Both the position numbers and the translations under genes were made by a program. Positions 24,919 to 35,063 of a stretch of 64,000 bases of DNA are shown piece by piece. Location of the stretch: NCBI RefSeq assembly GCF_001936575.1, contig NZ_MSMP01000001.1, positions 347,436 through 411,435 on the forward strand. The letters are read 5' to 3'. The stretch comes from Tenacibaculum agarivorans. GTDB taxonomy: Bacteria > Bacteroidota > Bacteroidia > Flavobacteriales > Flavobacteriaceae. The notes beneath the pieces are model-generated. The model was not told where the DNA came from. It searched no databases and saw only the letters and a program-made list of their open reading frames with translations. The stretch's first letter is position 1. Every line of letters starts with the position of its first letter.

Positions 24919-25427
24919 TGGAAGATGAAATTGTAAATAGAGTCGCCAACAGTAAATTAATCAATATAGATTTGGAGGATTATTATGCTGAAGGTAAACG
25001 AATATTGTTTGATATTTCTGATTGGTTATTTGAAGGTTTACTGCTTAGAGAAAAAGACTTTAGAGAACAGGTTAAAAACCATGATTGGTCTCAATATCAA
25101 GATACTTTTGTAGCCTTACACTGTTCTACTGATGCTATTATTCCTTCTTGGGCTTATCTATTACTAACGACAACACTAAACCCTTTTGCTAAAAAGGTTG
25201 TGATTGGGAGTTTGGAATTGTTAGAAACTGTAATCTTTGCAGATATCATACAAAATTTATCTGTTGAGGAGTTTAAAGATAAACCTGTAATTATAAAAGG
25301 TTGTAGTACTAAACCTATACCAGATAGTGCATATACATTGTTAATCTCTAAAGTTCAACCTGTTGCCAAAACCATCATGTTTGGTGAAGCGTGTTCTACT
25401 GTTCCTTTGTACAGAAAAAAAGGGTAA
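24918..25427 (+). CDS. DUF2480 family protein
   Basis: This 169-residue protein, a Bacteroidota family of unknown function, has EIVNRVANSKLINIDLEDYY, ISDWLFEGLLLREKDFREQVKNHDWSQYQ and the Cys-containing GCSTKPIPDSAYTLL. It has no signal peptide, so it is cytoplasmic. The 1-base overlap with the SufT-like gene suggests a link to iron-sulfur assembly, which is an inference from position. Confidence 0.88.
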   Translation: MEDEIVNRVANSKLINIDLEDYYAEGKRILFDISDWLFEGLLLREKDFREQVKNHDWSQYQDTFVALHCSTDAIIPSWAYLLLTTTLNPFAKKVVIGSLELLETVIFADIIQNLSVEEFKDKPVIIKGCSTKPIPDSAYTLLISKVQPVAKTIMFGEACSTVPLYRKKG

Positions 25428-25512
25428 TTAATTATATTTCCTGTGACTTTTAAACTTTATTTTTGTCTAATGTTAGTAACGAACTAATATCATAAAATAA
25501 ATAATTAAAAAC

Positions 25513-26439
25513 ATGAAAAAATTAGTTATAGCTACAGCATTGTTAATGAGCACCTTTACTTTTGCTCAAACAATCGAGGAGTTAAAAGCAGAAAAGGCGA
25601 AGAAAGCTGCAGAAGCAGCAAAGTTACAGGCAGAAGTAAATGCTTTACAAGCAAAAATTGATGCTTTTCCTGGATGGAAATTTAGTGCGTTTGGTACAAT
25701 TGGTGCTAATTTTTCTGGATTCAATGATTGGTTTTCTAATGCAGTGCCAAATTCATCTGCTGGTAACATTGGGATTACTGTAAATGGAGTAGCAAATCTA
25801 GATAGGGAAAAGTTTTTCTGGAGAAACTCTGGGAATTTAAATTTAGGATGGGTGAAGTTAGATGACAAAAATGACCCTACTGATGACACAAGTTTTAGAG
25901 GAACCACGGATGTATTTACGATTACTTCTCTTTATGGTCGTAAAATAACAAAAACATTAGCTGTTTCTACCTTAGGAGAATATAGAACTTCTTTTATTAG
26001 TAATTTTAATGATCCTGGTTATTTAGACGTTGGGGTTGGTGCTACTTGGACTCCAATTCCTGAATTAGTAGTTGTTGCTCACCCATTAAACTATAACTTT
26101 GTGTTTAGTAGCGGAGGTAATACTTTTGACTCTTCTTTAGGAGCTAAAATTGTTGCTGAGTATAATAAAACATTTGGAAAATTAAAGTTTAGATCTAATT
26201 TCTCTACCTTCCAAAGTTATAAGTCATTTGACTTATCTAACTGGACTTGGATTAACTCTTTAGGGTTTAATATTTGGAAAGGAATTGGTGTTGGTTTAGA
26301 GTCTGGTTTAAGAGACAACAGACAAGAAGTATTTAACTTAGATTTAAATGCTGATGGAACTCAAAAATATTCAAGTTTAGATAACACTCCAACTAAAATA
26401 CAATCATACTGGTTAGTTGGTTTAAGTTATGCTTTCTAA
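25513..26439 (+). CDS. DUF3078 family outer-membrane-like protein
   Basis: This 308-residue protein has a signal peptide (residues 1-18, ending FTFAQ) and a short coiled coil at 20-50 (EELKAEKAKKAAEAAKLQAEVNAL). Many beta strands follow (GNLNLGWVKLDD.., TVFTI-like repeats) and end in an aromatic residue (GLSYAF), the pattern of an outer-membrane beta barrel. The family's function is unknown. A strong terminator follows at 26465-26491. Confidence 0.85.
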   Translation: MKKLVIATALLMSTFTFAQTIEELKAEKAKKAAEAAKLQAEVNALQAKIDAFPGWKFSAFGTIGANFSGFNDWFSNAVPNSSAGNIGITVNGVANLDREKFFWRNSGNLNLGWVKLDDKNDPTDDTSFRGTTDVFTITSLYGRKITKTLAVSTLGEYRTSFISNFNDPGYLDVGVGATWTPIPELVVVAHPLNYNFVFSSGGNTFDSSLGAKIVAEYNKTFGKLKFRSNFSTFQSYKSFDLSNWTWINSLGFNIWKGIGVGLESGLRDNRQEVFNLDLNADGTQKYSSLDNTPTKIQSYWLVGLSYAF

Positions 26440-26464
26440 TAAAGATAATTTCATATACTATTTT

Positions 26465-26495
26465 AGCCCCAAGATTTTTATTCTTGGGGCTTTCT
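26465..26495 (+). terminator. Rho-independent terminator
   Basis: Stem AGCCCCAAGA (26465-26474) / TCTTGGGGCT (26482-26491) is followed by TTCTTATT. Confidence 0.85.
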
Positions 26496-26677
26496 TATTC
26501 AAGACAACCTTTTTAAAAGTAGAGAATAAGTAAAAGATTCAAAAAATAAATCAAGCTTTCGAATAATGTTCTAAGCTATAAGAATTAAAATATAGCTTCA
26601 ACTCAGTTTTTGTCTTTTGTCTTTCTTCTTCTTTCTTTAGTCAGAAATAATAGTATTTTTACAAAAAATCAAACGCA

Positions 26678-27751
26678 ATGGGATTACTTATTTTTTATGG
26701 TGTTATATCTATCTTTTTTTCTTTTCTATGCTCTATTCTAGAAGCGGTTTTATTAAGTGTTACACCAACTTTTATTAATGTAAAGAAGAATGAAGGTAAA
26801 TCATTCGCAACAGAATTAGAGAAATTAAAAAAAGATGTAGATAAACCTTTAATTGCTATTTTAACTCTTAATACTATAGCGCACACTGTAGGTGCAATTT
26901 TAGTGGGGTCTCAAGCAGAGAGTGTGTTTAAAGACAATCCAGGAAGCGGAATTTTTAGTGGCGTTTTTATTGTTTCTGCTATAATGACTATATTAATTTT
27001 AGTAGCTTCTGAAATTATTCCAAAAACTATTGGAGCTACATATTGGAAATCATTAGCAGGTTTTACAACTACTACATTAAATATTCTAATCACAGTTTTA
27101 AAATATACCGGTATCATTTGGGTACTACAATTATTTACTAAAATGTTTGGTAAAGGTGGGCATGGAGAGAGTGTTTTAAGTAGAGAAGATTTTTCCGCTA
27201 TGACAGAAATTGCTGAAAAAGAAGGTGTTTTTCAGGAGAGTGAAAGCAAAGTAATACAAAACATGCTAAACTTTAAAGAAGTAGCGGTAAAACATGTAAT
27301 GACTCCTCGTACTGTATTAAAAACTGCTGATGCATCTCAGACCATTCAGTCTTTCTTTGATGATAATCCTACATTGCGCTTTTCACGTATTCCGGTGTAT
27401 TCAGAAAGTTCAGATAATATAATAGGTTACTTTTTAAAAGATCAGCTTTTAGAGGCTATTATACGTGGTCATGGAGGTGAACCATTATCTACGATTAAGC
27501 GTGATATTATTATAACCAAAAGAGATTTACCAATTCCTGAGTTATTCGAAAAATTAATTGAACAAAGAGAACATATTGCTTTAGTTGTTGATGAATATGG
27601 TTCAGTAAGTGGTTTAGTTACTCAAGAAGATGTAATAGAAACATTGTTAGGCTTAGAAATCATGGATGAAAGTGATAAAGTAGCTGATTTACAAAGCTTA
27701 GCTAGAAAAAGTTGGGAACAACGTGCTAAACGATTAGGTATTATTGAATAA
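26678..27751 (+). CDS. CNNM/CBS-domain membrane protein (HlyC/CorC family)
   Basis: This 357-residue protein has a CNNM transmembrane domain (residues 1-165, about four hydrophobic segments) followed by a tandem CBS pair (about 200-335; VMTPRTVLKTAD, IALVVDEYGSVSGLVTQEDVIE). The C-terminal CorC_HlyC domain found in longer members is absent; 357 residues is usual for the short form. Members are linked to magnesium or cobalt export. No partner gene is adjacent. Confidence 0.92.
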   Translation: MGLLIFYGVISIFFSFLCSILEAVLLSVTPTFINVKKNEGKSFATELEKLKKDVDKPLIAILTLNTIAHTVGAILVGSQAESVFKDNPGSGIFSGVFIVSAIMTILILVASEIIPKTIGATYWKSLAGFTTTTLNILITVLKYTGIIWVLQLFTKMFGKGGHGESVLSREDFSAMTEIAEKEGVFQESESKVIQNMLNFKEVAVKHVMTPRTVLKTADASQTIQSFFDDNPTLRFSRIPVYSESSDNIIGYFLKDQLLEAIIRGHGGEPLSTIKRDIIITKRDLPIPELFEKLIEQREHIALVVDEYGSVSGLVTQEDVIETLLGLEIMDESDKVADLQSLARKSWEQRAKRLGIIE

Positions 27752-28052
27752 TATGAACCTCGTTTAAGAACAAAAGTGTTACTTCGAATGAAATTCATTA
27801 GAGTAAAGCGGAAATGAATATTGTACTTCTACTATTGCTCAATGTAGCTATTGAGAAGTAAAAATATTTTTTCAATACAATTTTACTTCATTACAGTTAT
27901 ATAAAATCACAACCATTAGCATCTGCTATATGTTTTTGATATTAAAGCCTAGTAAAAGATATACAGCCCTCTTCTTTTTCTTGATAAAAAGAAACAAAAA
28001 TCAAGACCTATGATAAGAGTTTACGTTGAATAATATATTTCCTCATAAAAAT
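27752..28052. repeat. Intergenic region with interspersed repeat fragments
   Basis: No gene was seen. It holds AGCTATTGAGAAGTAAAAAT..TTTCAATACAATTTTACTTC (about 27850-27890, partly inverted) and CTTTTTCTTGATAAAAAG..AACAAAAATCAAG (about 27975-28005), a word common between Flavobacteria genes. Confidence 0.5.
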
Positions 28053-28086
28053 AAAACGAGATGCTAAAAAGCATCTCGTTTTTTTA
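28053..28086. terminator. Bidirectional terminator
   Basis: Stem AAAACGAGATGC (28053-28064) / GCATCTCGTTTT (28071-28082) has T-runs on the + side and A-runs on the other. It lies between convergent genes and can serve both. Confidence 0.85.
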
Positions 28087-28113
28087 TGTATAGTAACTAG
28101 TTAGTTAATTAAC

Positions 28114-30972
28114 TTAGTTATTAATTGTCCAAGAAATGTAATATAAGCTTCCTATACTTCCTGATCCAGGAGCTACTAAATATTCTTTTCCTAATAGATT
28201 GGTTCCACCAATTTTAAACCTCGATTTAATAGATGGAATACGGTAATTTAATTGCGCATCTAATACAGTTCTAGGATCTATATATCCTTTTGCAAAAGTA
28301 GATACCCATCTGTATTTATCTGACCATCTTGCATTCACATTAAAGCCAAAATTTTTGAAAAGTTTAGTACTTCCTAATTGAACTTTTGCAGTGTGCTTAG
28401 GCGTATTAAAGTTTGGTTCAAATGATCCAAAGTCTAAATCTTCTTGCAATTTAAAGTCTGCATAATTATAATTTAAACCTAAATCAAAAAGTCTAAATAA
28501 TTTAGTGTGAACCCCTAAACCTACACCATATGATTGTACTTCAGATTTTGCATTCGTAATTAAGTTAAACTCTCTTACTGCACCTATTCTTATAGCTTCA
28601 GCAGCAGTTGCATCTAATTGTCCAGTTGCAATTACTTCTCCAGCATTTGGAACTACAATGTCTTGAAAGAACACAAAGTTATTATGGAAACTATAATATG
28701 CGTTAAAATCTACATCTAAATTCGCTTCTCCAAGTCCGATAAGACTTCTATACCCTAACTCAAAAGTTTTAACTTCTTCTGGTATAATCTCAGTATATTC
28801 TGACTTTATATTCTGTCCAACATCAGCTATAAAATCTAAATCATAAACAGATCTAGTTAATAGTGCATTATTAATTAAATCACTTCCTGTAATTTCTGTA
28901 TTCTGAATCGCGATTCTTCTAATATTATCACCAACAGAACCTACTGTAGTTTTTCTAGCAGAAGGAGCAAAAATATATTGCTCTTGTATTGTTGGGTTTC
29001 TAAATCCTGTTTGATAAGACGCCCTAATTATATGATCTTTATCTTCGCCTAAGGCATAGTTTAACGCTAATCTTGGAGAATAGTTAGGACTAAAGTTTTC
29101 TGATTTATCAAAACGAATTGATCCTGTAAATTTCAATCTATCTTCAAGAAACTTCTTTTGTAATTGTGTATAAAAACCGTACTCTGTAATATCTATTTTC
29201 TCAGCACGATCATTAAAGATTGTTCCTTGAGATTCTGGGTTATAAACCCTGTAAGAACCACCTACTTGTACTTCTGCCCATTCGTCTAGTAAACTACTAA
29301 AGTTATAGTTTCCATCTATATGAGTGTATGCACTTCTATCGTAAATCTTACTTCCACCCTCAGTAATAAGTGTTGATGTAGCTAAATCAAATCCTTGATT
29401 AAACTCAGGTGTACCAGGGATTAATCTAAATTGATCTGCGAAATCTCTTGATACTTCTCTTAATGAAGGATCAACGTCATTTACATCAAAAGGATTACCT
29501 GAAGGACCAATTAAAGATGCATTATTATTAATTAAAGTCATGTATTGAATACCGTAGTAATCTCCCCAAGTAAGTCTTCTTCCATTAGATAATACTGGTA
29601 AATTAGCATCAGCTAAAACATTTAACCCTTGTGCTGTTCTTGTTAAATCATAAGTATCACCAGCATCGTTTCTTGTATAATATCCCCTAACGAAAAAGTT
29701 ATCTCCTTTTACTTCTAATTTAGATTGACCAATGTAATAATTACGTTGTGCAAATCTTGATGCTATTCCTTGAAACATGTTATCTCCTCTAGCAATTCTT
29801 GTCGCTAATTCAACTTCTAAAGATTCATCTTTAAAAGGACGGTAATGTAAAGAAGCAGAGAACTTTAAGTTTTTAGATCTATAATCTCTAACCAATTCAC
29901 TTTCTGTATACCCTTTTCTACTTACGTGCGTACCTATTTCAAATCCAGGATCGGTTGGAAAAAATAAACCAAGTGCATTAAGTAAGTTATTTGAATTTGC
30001 TAAATCTGCAAAATCCTCATCTCCATAAGTATTCACTCCATCATAATCTACAGGACTATCGAAACTTCCATCAATGATTTCATTGGTGTCTATTTTTTTA
30101 TTTCTAAAATCGGTAGCATGCCATTCTTCAGCTTCGAAATATGAAAAATTAACTTTAGCAGCAAAAGCATCGCTAAACTTGTGAGCCATACGAATTGAAA
30201 AATCATAAAATGGATTTGTTCCTGCTGCTTGTTGTCTTGTAGCTCCACTTTTTAACAAAAAACTAACCCCTTCAAAATCGAAAGGACTTTTTGTATTCAT
30301 GATCATAATACCATTATAGGCATTAGCTCCATATAATGCAGAAGATGCTCCTGGTAATATTTCAACATTTGCAATATCAAGCTCTGAAACTCCTGATAAA
30401 TTTCCTGCACTAAAATTTAATGCTGGTGCCGATGTATCCATTCCATCTACTAACTGCACAAATCTTGAGTTATTGAAATCGGCAAAACCTCTCGTGTTAA
30501 TAGATTTATATCCATAACTCACCTCTCTTGCATCTACTCCTTTTAAATTTACTAAACCATCATAAAAAGAGTTGGAAGAATTCTTTTTAATATCAGTAAG
30601 ACCTAGTCTCTCAATAGTTACAGGAGATTCAATAATTCTTTCCGGAACCCTAGATGCAGAAATTACTACTTGATCTAATAAAAAGTTTTCCTTAAGAATT
30701 ACATTTACAACTTGATCAGCTTTAACAATTTCAACGGTTTCAGCTTGGTGACCAAAAGCAGTAATTTCTAGAGTTTGAGGTAAATTTCCGTCAATAATAA
30801 TCGTAAATTCACCACTAATGTTAGACTCTGTTGCAAATAATCCGTTTGTGATTTTTGCATTGTAAAATGGTTCTAAATATTCATTATAAACCACTCCTTT
30901 TATTTTTACTTGAGCATACGTTGAAACGCAACACAAAGCAAAAACAATTAGTACTAATTGCTTCTTAAACAT
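28114..30972 (-). CDS. TonB-dependent outer-membrane receptor
   Basis: This 952-residue protein has a signal peptide (1-20) and a CarboxypepD_reg-like domain (about 22-95; IKGVVYNEYLEPFYNAKI). A plug domain follows from about 105 (DQVVISASRVPERIIESPVTIERL, then LPGASSALYGANAYNGIMIMNTK), with a barrel to the C-terminus (YISWTINN). It imports a bulky nutrient or siderophore with energy from TonB; the ligand is unknown. It lies 27 bases after the TonB-C-domain gene on the same strand, so the two probably form an operon. It is a distant paralog of the two receptors upstream. Confidence 0.93.
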   Translation of the reverse strand: MFKKQLVLIVFALCCVSTYAQVKIKGVVYNEYLEPFYNAKITNGLFATESNISGEFTIIIDGNLPQTLEITAFGHQAETVEIVKADQVVNVILKENFLLDQVVISASRVPERIIESPVTIERLGLTDIKKNSSNSFYDGLVNLKGVDAREVSYGYKSINTRGFADFNNSRFVQLVDGMDTSAPALNFSAGNLSGVSELDIANVEILPGASSALYGANAYNGIMIMNTKSPFDFEGVSFLLKSGATRQQAAGTNPFYDFSIRMAHKFSDAFAAKVNFSYFEAEEWHATDFRNKKIDTNEIIDGSFDSPVDYDGVNTYGDEDFADLANSNNLLNALGLFFPTDPGFEIGTHVSRKGYTESELVRDYRSKNLKFSASLHYRPFKDESLEVELATRIARGDNMFQGIASRFAQRNYYIGQSKLEVKGDNFFVRGYYTRNDAGDTYDLTRTAQGLNVLADANLPVLSNGRRLTWGDYYGIQYMTLINNNASLIGPSGNPFDVNDVDPSLREVSRDFADQFRLIPGTPEFNQGFDLATSTLITEGGSKIYDRSAYTHIDGNYNFSSLLDEWAEVQVGGSYRVYNPESQGTIFNDRAEKIDITEYGFYTQLQKKFLEDRLKFTGSIRFDKSENFSPNYSPRLALNYALGEDKDHIIRASYQTGFRNPTIQEQYIFAPSARKTTVGSVGDNIRRIAIQNTEITGSDLINNALLTRSVYDLDFIADVGQNIKSEYTEIIPEEVKTFELGYRSLIGLGEANLDVDFNAYYSFHNNFVFFQDIVVPNAGEVIATGQLDATAAEAIRIGAVREFNLITNAKSEVQSYGVGLGVHTKLFRLFDLGLNYNYADFKLQEDLDFGSFEPNFNTPKHTAKVQLGSTKLFKNFGFNVNARWSDKYRWVSTFAKGYIDPRTVLDAQLNYRIPSIKSRFKIGGTNLLGKEYLVAPGSGSIGSLYYISWTINN

Positions 30973-30999
30973 TTTAAATTAATTAAATTTTTGGGAAAA

Positions 31000-31740
31000 T
31001 TATTCTTCTAATGAAAAGTTAATTGGAAAACCATATTTAACTGCAACTCGTTTTCCGTTTTTCTTAGCTGCTATAAATTGTGGTAGTTTTGTTACTACTC
31101 TCTTAGCCTCATCATTTAGTATTTCGGCATTTTCAGGACCTAATGCTTTGATATTTCTAACATCTCCATTTTTATCTATGATAAATCTAATCCATACTTC
31201 TCCTTCAGTTTTGTTTCTTACAGCTTCTCCTGGGTACTTGAAATGTTCTTGAATATGATTAATCATTTCTTCATTGAAACAATCATATGCTTCGTTTCTC
31301 TTCACTTTTTTACACTTCGCAAATAAAGGAATTTTATCTACAGAATTAAACCTATCTGCATTTCTAACTTCTTCTTCAGAAAGAGATGCGGTTAATGCTG
31401 CTATACTATTAGTTGCTGTTTTTTTCTTTACGGTAAGTTTGTTAGATATTGTGTTGCTTCCTGCTATTTCAGTAATTCCAGAAGTATTTAACGAATTAGC
31501 GCTAGAAACAGCCTGCTTTTTTCTTATCTCTCTTTTCTTTAGAAACCTTCTTTTAGAAGCAGATACACGTACAGTAATTTGCCTACTGCTTTTTCCTTTA
31601 CCTTTCTTAGCAGGTTTAATAGAACACTTTGTAATACTGTTTAAATCTTCAAAAGAAGTTTCTTCTTTAGATTCACACACTTCTTGTGTATAACTATTAA
31701 GGGATAATAATACTACTATTAGTAAATATACTTTCTTCAT
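31000..31740 (-). CDS. TonB C-terminal-domain protein, secreted form
   Basis: This 246-residue protein has a cleavable signal peptide (1-18), a very basic linker (SKRRFLKKREIRKKQ), then a TonB_C-like domain at about 150-243 (HIQEHFKYPGEAVRNKTEGEVWIRFIIDKNGDVRNIKALG). Classical TonB is held in the inner membrane by an N-terminal anchor and a Pro-rich linker; this one has neither. It may act as a periplasmic or surface adaptor. It is co-oriented with the receptor 27 bases downstream. A paralog lies at 42283-43002. Confidence 0.8.
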   Translation of the reverse strand: MKKVYLLIVVLLSLNSYTQEVCESKEETSFEDLNSITKCSIKPAKKGKGKSSRQITVRVSASKRRFLKKREIRKKQAVSSANSLNTSGITEIAGSNTISNKLTVKKKTATNSIAALTASLSEEEVRNADRFNSVDKIPLFAKCKKVKRNEAYDCFNEEMINHIQEHFKYPGEAVRNKTEGEVWIRFIIDKNGDVRNIKALGPENAEILNDEAKRVVTKLPQFIAAKKNGKRVAVKYGFPINFSLEE

Positions 31741-31796
31741 ATTTTAACATTTACGAATTACTGCAGTAGTTGGTTTAGTTTTCGGGCGCGAAAGTA

Positions 31797-32000
31797 CAAC
31801 TATTTTTATGTTAAAATCATATTTAGCAAAATTTTAACAAATAATAACTCCTATTTTGAATGATTTGCAATTATTGCTTATACTATGTTAATACTTTTCA
31901 ATTTTTCATCAGCAAAAAATACTATTTCAATATATCGTATTCAAAATCAAACATGTAAATTTTAATTTCATAATGTTAAAAATGAGTGCCGTTAAAAATA
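31797..32000. other. Intergenic region, no gene seen
   Basis: It is AT-rich. At its left edge on the minus strand, 31796-31789 reads TACTTTCG followed by CGCCCG, close to the promoter word TACTTTTGCGCCCG at 4243, so it may drive the TonB-C gene. Nothing else was recognised. Confidence 0.4.
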
Positions 32001-32031
32001 AAAAAAGACAACCTTAAAAGTTGTCTTTTTT
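32001..32031. terminator. Rho-independent terminator of the 32057 receptor gene
   Basis: Stem AAAAAAGACAAC (32001-32012) / GTTGTCTTTTTT (32020-32031) has T-runs on either strand. Confidence 0.85.
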
Positions 32032-32056
32032 TATAAACTAATATGTTTATTAATCG

Positions 32057-34927
32057 TTATTGATTTACGATCCAAGAAATATAAAATTGAGAGCCTACAT
32101 TTCCAGCTTCAGGAATACTTATATAATCTTGACGTAAAATATTAGTACCACCTAATTTTACAACTGATTTAATAGATGGTATTGTGTAATTTACTTGTGC
32201 ATCTAACACTGTTCTCGCTGGAACAATTCTATCTATAAATCTTGTTTGGTATAAAAATGCATCTTGCCATCTAGCATTTACGCCAAAACCAATATTTTTA
32301 AATAATCTTTCGTTACCAAATTGAACTTTAACCGCATGCTTTGGAGAATTAAAGAAAGGCTTAAAACTGAAAGCATCTTTATTTTCTATAGTAAAATCAG
32401 AAAAAGCATAACTTGCACCAAGTTCAAAATTTCCTACAACTTTAGTATTAAAACCTGCTGAAAATCCAAAGGCCTGGATTTCAGATTCACTATTGGTATT
32501 GATTATATATCTCTGGAAATCATTTAATGCTATTGATCTTACTGATCCACTAGCAGGATTGTCTACAGTTCCTTCAAATGGCACTACCACATCCGTTGAT
32601 GTAATAAAGTCTTTGTGGAAATTATAGAAACCTACCATATCGAACTCAAAAAGTTTTCCTCCAATGTTTACAGCACCTCTATATCCAGCTTCAAATGATT
32701 GCACCGTTTCTGGCTGTAATAATTTTGCTTCAGATTTCACTAATAAACTTGGATCTACTACTGGGAACCCGCTTCCATCTAGATTTCCATTTACTGCATT
32801 AGATCTAAAATTTCTTTGAAAAGCTGCAACTGATTCAGCAGTATAGGCATTTTCAAATGCAGATACTCCTGTTAAGGTAACTGTTCTAGTATTGTCTGAC
32901 ACAAACTCTCTTATTGTTACCTCTCTTGGTAAATTCTCCGCTACTGAACCTAATAAGATTGAGTTCCCTAATTGCAAACCAACATACTGATCTTGAGAAG
33001 TTGGGTTTCTAAAACCTGTTTGGAAACCTATTCTAAAGTTATGATCTCTCTTTTCACCTGCTGCGTACGAAAGAGTTGCTCTTGGTGAGAAATTTCCATC
33101 AAAGTTTCTTGATTTATCAAAACGCATAGTCCCTGTAAACTTGAAACGATCGTCACTAAACTTCTTTTGTATTTGTGTGTATATACCATATTGTCTATAT
33201 CTTAGTACGCCATCATCATCAGTATATACCTGACCTTGAGAATCTAAGGCAAAACTTCTAAAACTACCTCCAACTTGAATATCAGCAAAATCAATATAAT
33301 CAGCTAAATTTACGTTAGCATCTACATGATAATACCCTGAATTTTCAAATAATTTAGCTCCTCCTTCAGATAAATTTATACTTTCTGCTAATCTGAGACT
33401 ATTCTCAAATTCAGGAGAACCTGGTTGTGGTATATCTCTATCAACAAAAGCTCTTGCTGTTGCATGTGCATTTTCAACAGACAAACCATTAGCTAGCATA
33501 CCAAAAAATGCTCCTGCATATTCTGTAAAGAACGTACCATTACTCTTTAAATTATTAGTTACAAAAATTCCTGCTAATCTACTATCTATAGAGTTACCTG
33601 CTCCATTTTCATTAAAATACCCTCTAACAAAGTAATTTTTTCCTCTAGCTTCTACTCTAAATTGTTGCATAGAAGAATTCTCTTGGAAATATCTGTTACT
33701 TGATTGAGCTACATTAGTTCCTAAATTAAATTTAGCTCCTAACATAATTTCTGTTGAATTAGCTCCCCAAGGGCGGAAGTGCAATGCTCCATCAAAAAGG
33801 GTAGATCTAATTCTATAGTCTATTAAATCGCTTTCATTAAATCCTGTTCTACTTACTCTTTGATCTACTACATTTGGAATTCCTGCTATTAGTGCTAAGG
33901 GGTTGCTACCTGCGAAAGGTGAAGATGGATCAGCTGCTAATGGAAGAGCTAATAATGCTAAATCAACTAAGTTTAATGTTGTCTCATCACCATATACATT
34001 TACCCCATCATAGTTTGGATTAGTAGAATGATCTACACTTGAACCTCCACTACTATTACTTCTATCTCGAGCAACCCAATCTTCTCCATTTACATAATGA
34101 AGATTTACTTTACCTGCTATCCAATCATTAAACTTGTATGCAAATCTTGCTCCTATATCGAAAAAAGCGTATGTGGCTCTATCTTGTTGCTCAGTTATTC
34201 CTGATTTCATAGCAACACTTACACCGTCGTCATCAAATGGATTTTTACTAGTCATTAATACGATGTTGTTGAAGGCATTCGCACCATATAATGCAGATGC
34301 AGCTCCTGGTAGAATTTCAACATTTTTTACATCTAACTCATTTAATCCAAAAAGGTTACCTATGGCATAGTCGAAAACGGGTACGGCTGTATCGTAACCA
34401 TCTACCAACTGTACTGCTCTAGTGTTTGCTGTACTACCAAAACCTCTATTGGAAACTATTGCCTTAGTTAAATAGTTATTATCTAAAACATCTATTCCTT
34501 TTAAGTTCCCTAAACTTTGGTAAAAGTTAGGTGAAGGTGTTTTTTTAATATACTTCTCATCTATTCGCTCAATAGTTACTGGTGATTCAGCAATTCTTTC
34601 TGGGGTTCTCGAAGCAGAAACAACTACTTGGTCTAAAGCTAACGTTTGTTTAAGAATAACATTTATTTCGTCATCAGCACCAGATACTTGTATAGTTTCA
34701 GTTTGATATCCAACAAGAGATACATTAAGTATTACGGGGAATTTTTTTACTTTAACTGTAAAGGCTCCATCAAAATCAGAACTTGCTGTTTTTCCTTCAC
34801 TAGTTTTAATAGTGGCTCCGGGGAACGGCTCTAAATATTCATCAAATACTAGACCCGAAATTTCGTTTTGGGAAAACAAAAAACCGCTACTTACAAGAAG
34901 TAGTAGCATGAGTACTTTTTTCATCAT
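32057..34927 (-). CDS. TonB-dependent outer-membrane receptor (tandem copy 2)
   Basis: This 956-residue protein has a signal peptide ending SGFLFSQ, a CarboxypepD_reg domain (ISGLVFDEYLEPFPGATI), a plug (DQVVVSASRTPERIAESPVTIERI, LPGAASALYGANAFNNIVLM) and a 22-strand-type barrel ending YISWIVNQ. It is a close paralog of the receptor at 35064-37907 over its whole length, with most differences in barrel loops. The start is at 34927 or three bases later (MM). It is transcribed separately, with a terminator on each side. The ligand is unknown. Confidence 0.93.
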   Translation of the reverse strand: MMKKVLMLLLLVSSGFLFSQNEISGLVFDEYLEPFPGATIKTSEGKTASSDFDGAFTVKVKKFPVILNVSLVGYQTETIQVSGADDEINVILKQTLALDQVVVSASRTPERIAESPVTIERIDEKYIKKTPSPNFYQSLGNLKGIDVLDNNYLTKAIVSNRGFGSTANTRAVQLVDGYDTAVPVFDYAIGNLFGLNELDVKNVEILPGAASALYGANAFNNIVLMTSKNPFDDDGVSVAMKSGITEQQDRATYAFFDIGARFAYKFNDWIAGKVNLHYVNGEDWVARDRSNSSGGSSVDHSTNPNYDGVNVYGDETTLNLVDLALLALPLAADPSSPFAGSNPLALIAGIPNVVDQRVSRTGFNESDLIDYRIRSTLFDGALHFRPWGANSTEIMLGAKFNLGTNVAQSSNRYFQENSSMQQFRVEARGKNYFVRGYFNENGAGNSIDSRLAGIFVTNNLKSNGTFFTEYAGAFFGMLANGLSVENAHATARAFVDRDIPQPGSPEFENSLRLAESINLSEGGAKLFENSGYYHVDANVNLADYIDFADIQVGGSFRSFALDSQGQVYTDDDGVLRYRQYGIYTQIQKKFSDDRFKFTGTMRFDKSRNFDGNFSPRATLSYAAGEKRDHNFRIGFQTGFRNPTSQDQYVGLQLGNSILLGSVAENLPREVTIREFVSDNTRTVTLTGVSAFENAYTAESVAAFQRNFRSNAVNGNLDGSGFPVVDPSLLVKSEAKLLQPETVQSFEAGYRGAVNIGGKLFEFDMVGFYNFHKDFITSTDVVVPFEGTVDNPASGSVRSIALNDFQRYIINTNSESEIQAFGFSAGFNTKVVGNFELGASYAFSDFTIENKDAFSFKPFFNSPKHAVKVQFGNERLFKNIGFGVNARWQDAFLYQTRFIDRIVPARTVLDAQVNYTIPSIKSVVKLGGTNILRQDYISIPEAGNVGSQFYISWIVNQ

Positions 34928-35018
34928 TCTTTGTTAAATTTGTTACAATCGCCAACAACTTAAACAAAATATTCCCAAATTCCAAAAAATAGGCTTTTAT
35001 TATTTTTAAAAAAAGAAT

Positions 35019-35048
35019 AAAAGGCAGTCTAAATTTAGACTGCCTTTT
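35019..35048. terminator. Rho-independent terminator, perfect 30-base palindrome
   Basis: AAAAGGCAGTCTAAA and its exact reverse complement (35019-35048) have T-runs on both strands. It ends the 35064 receptor transcript. Confidence 0.85.
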
Positions 35049-35063
35049 AAAACTTTAAACACG

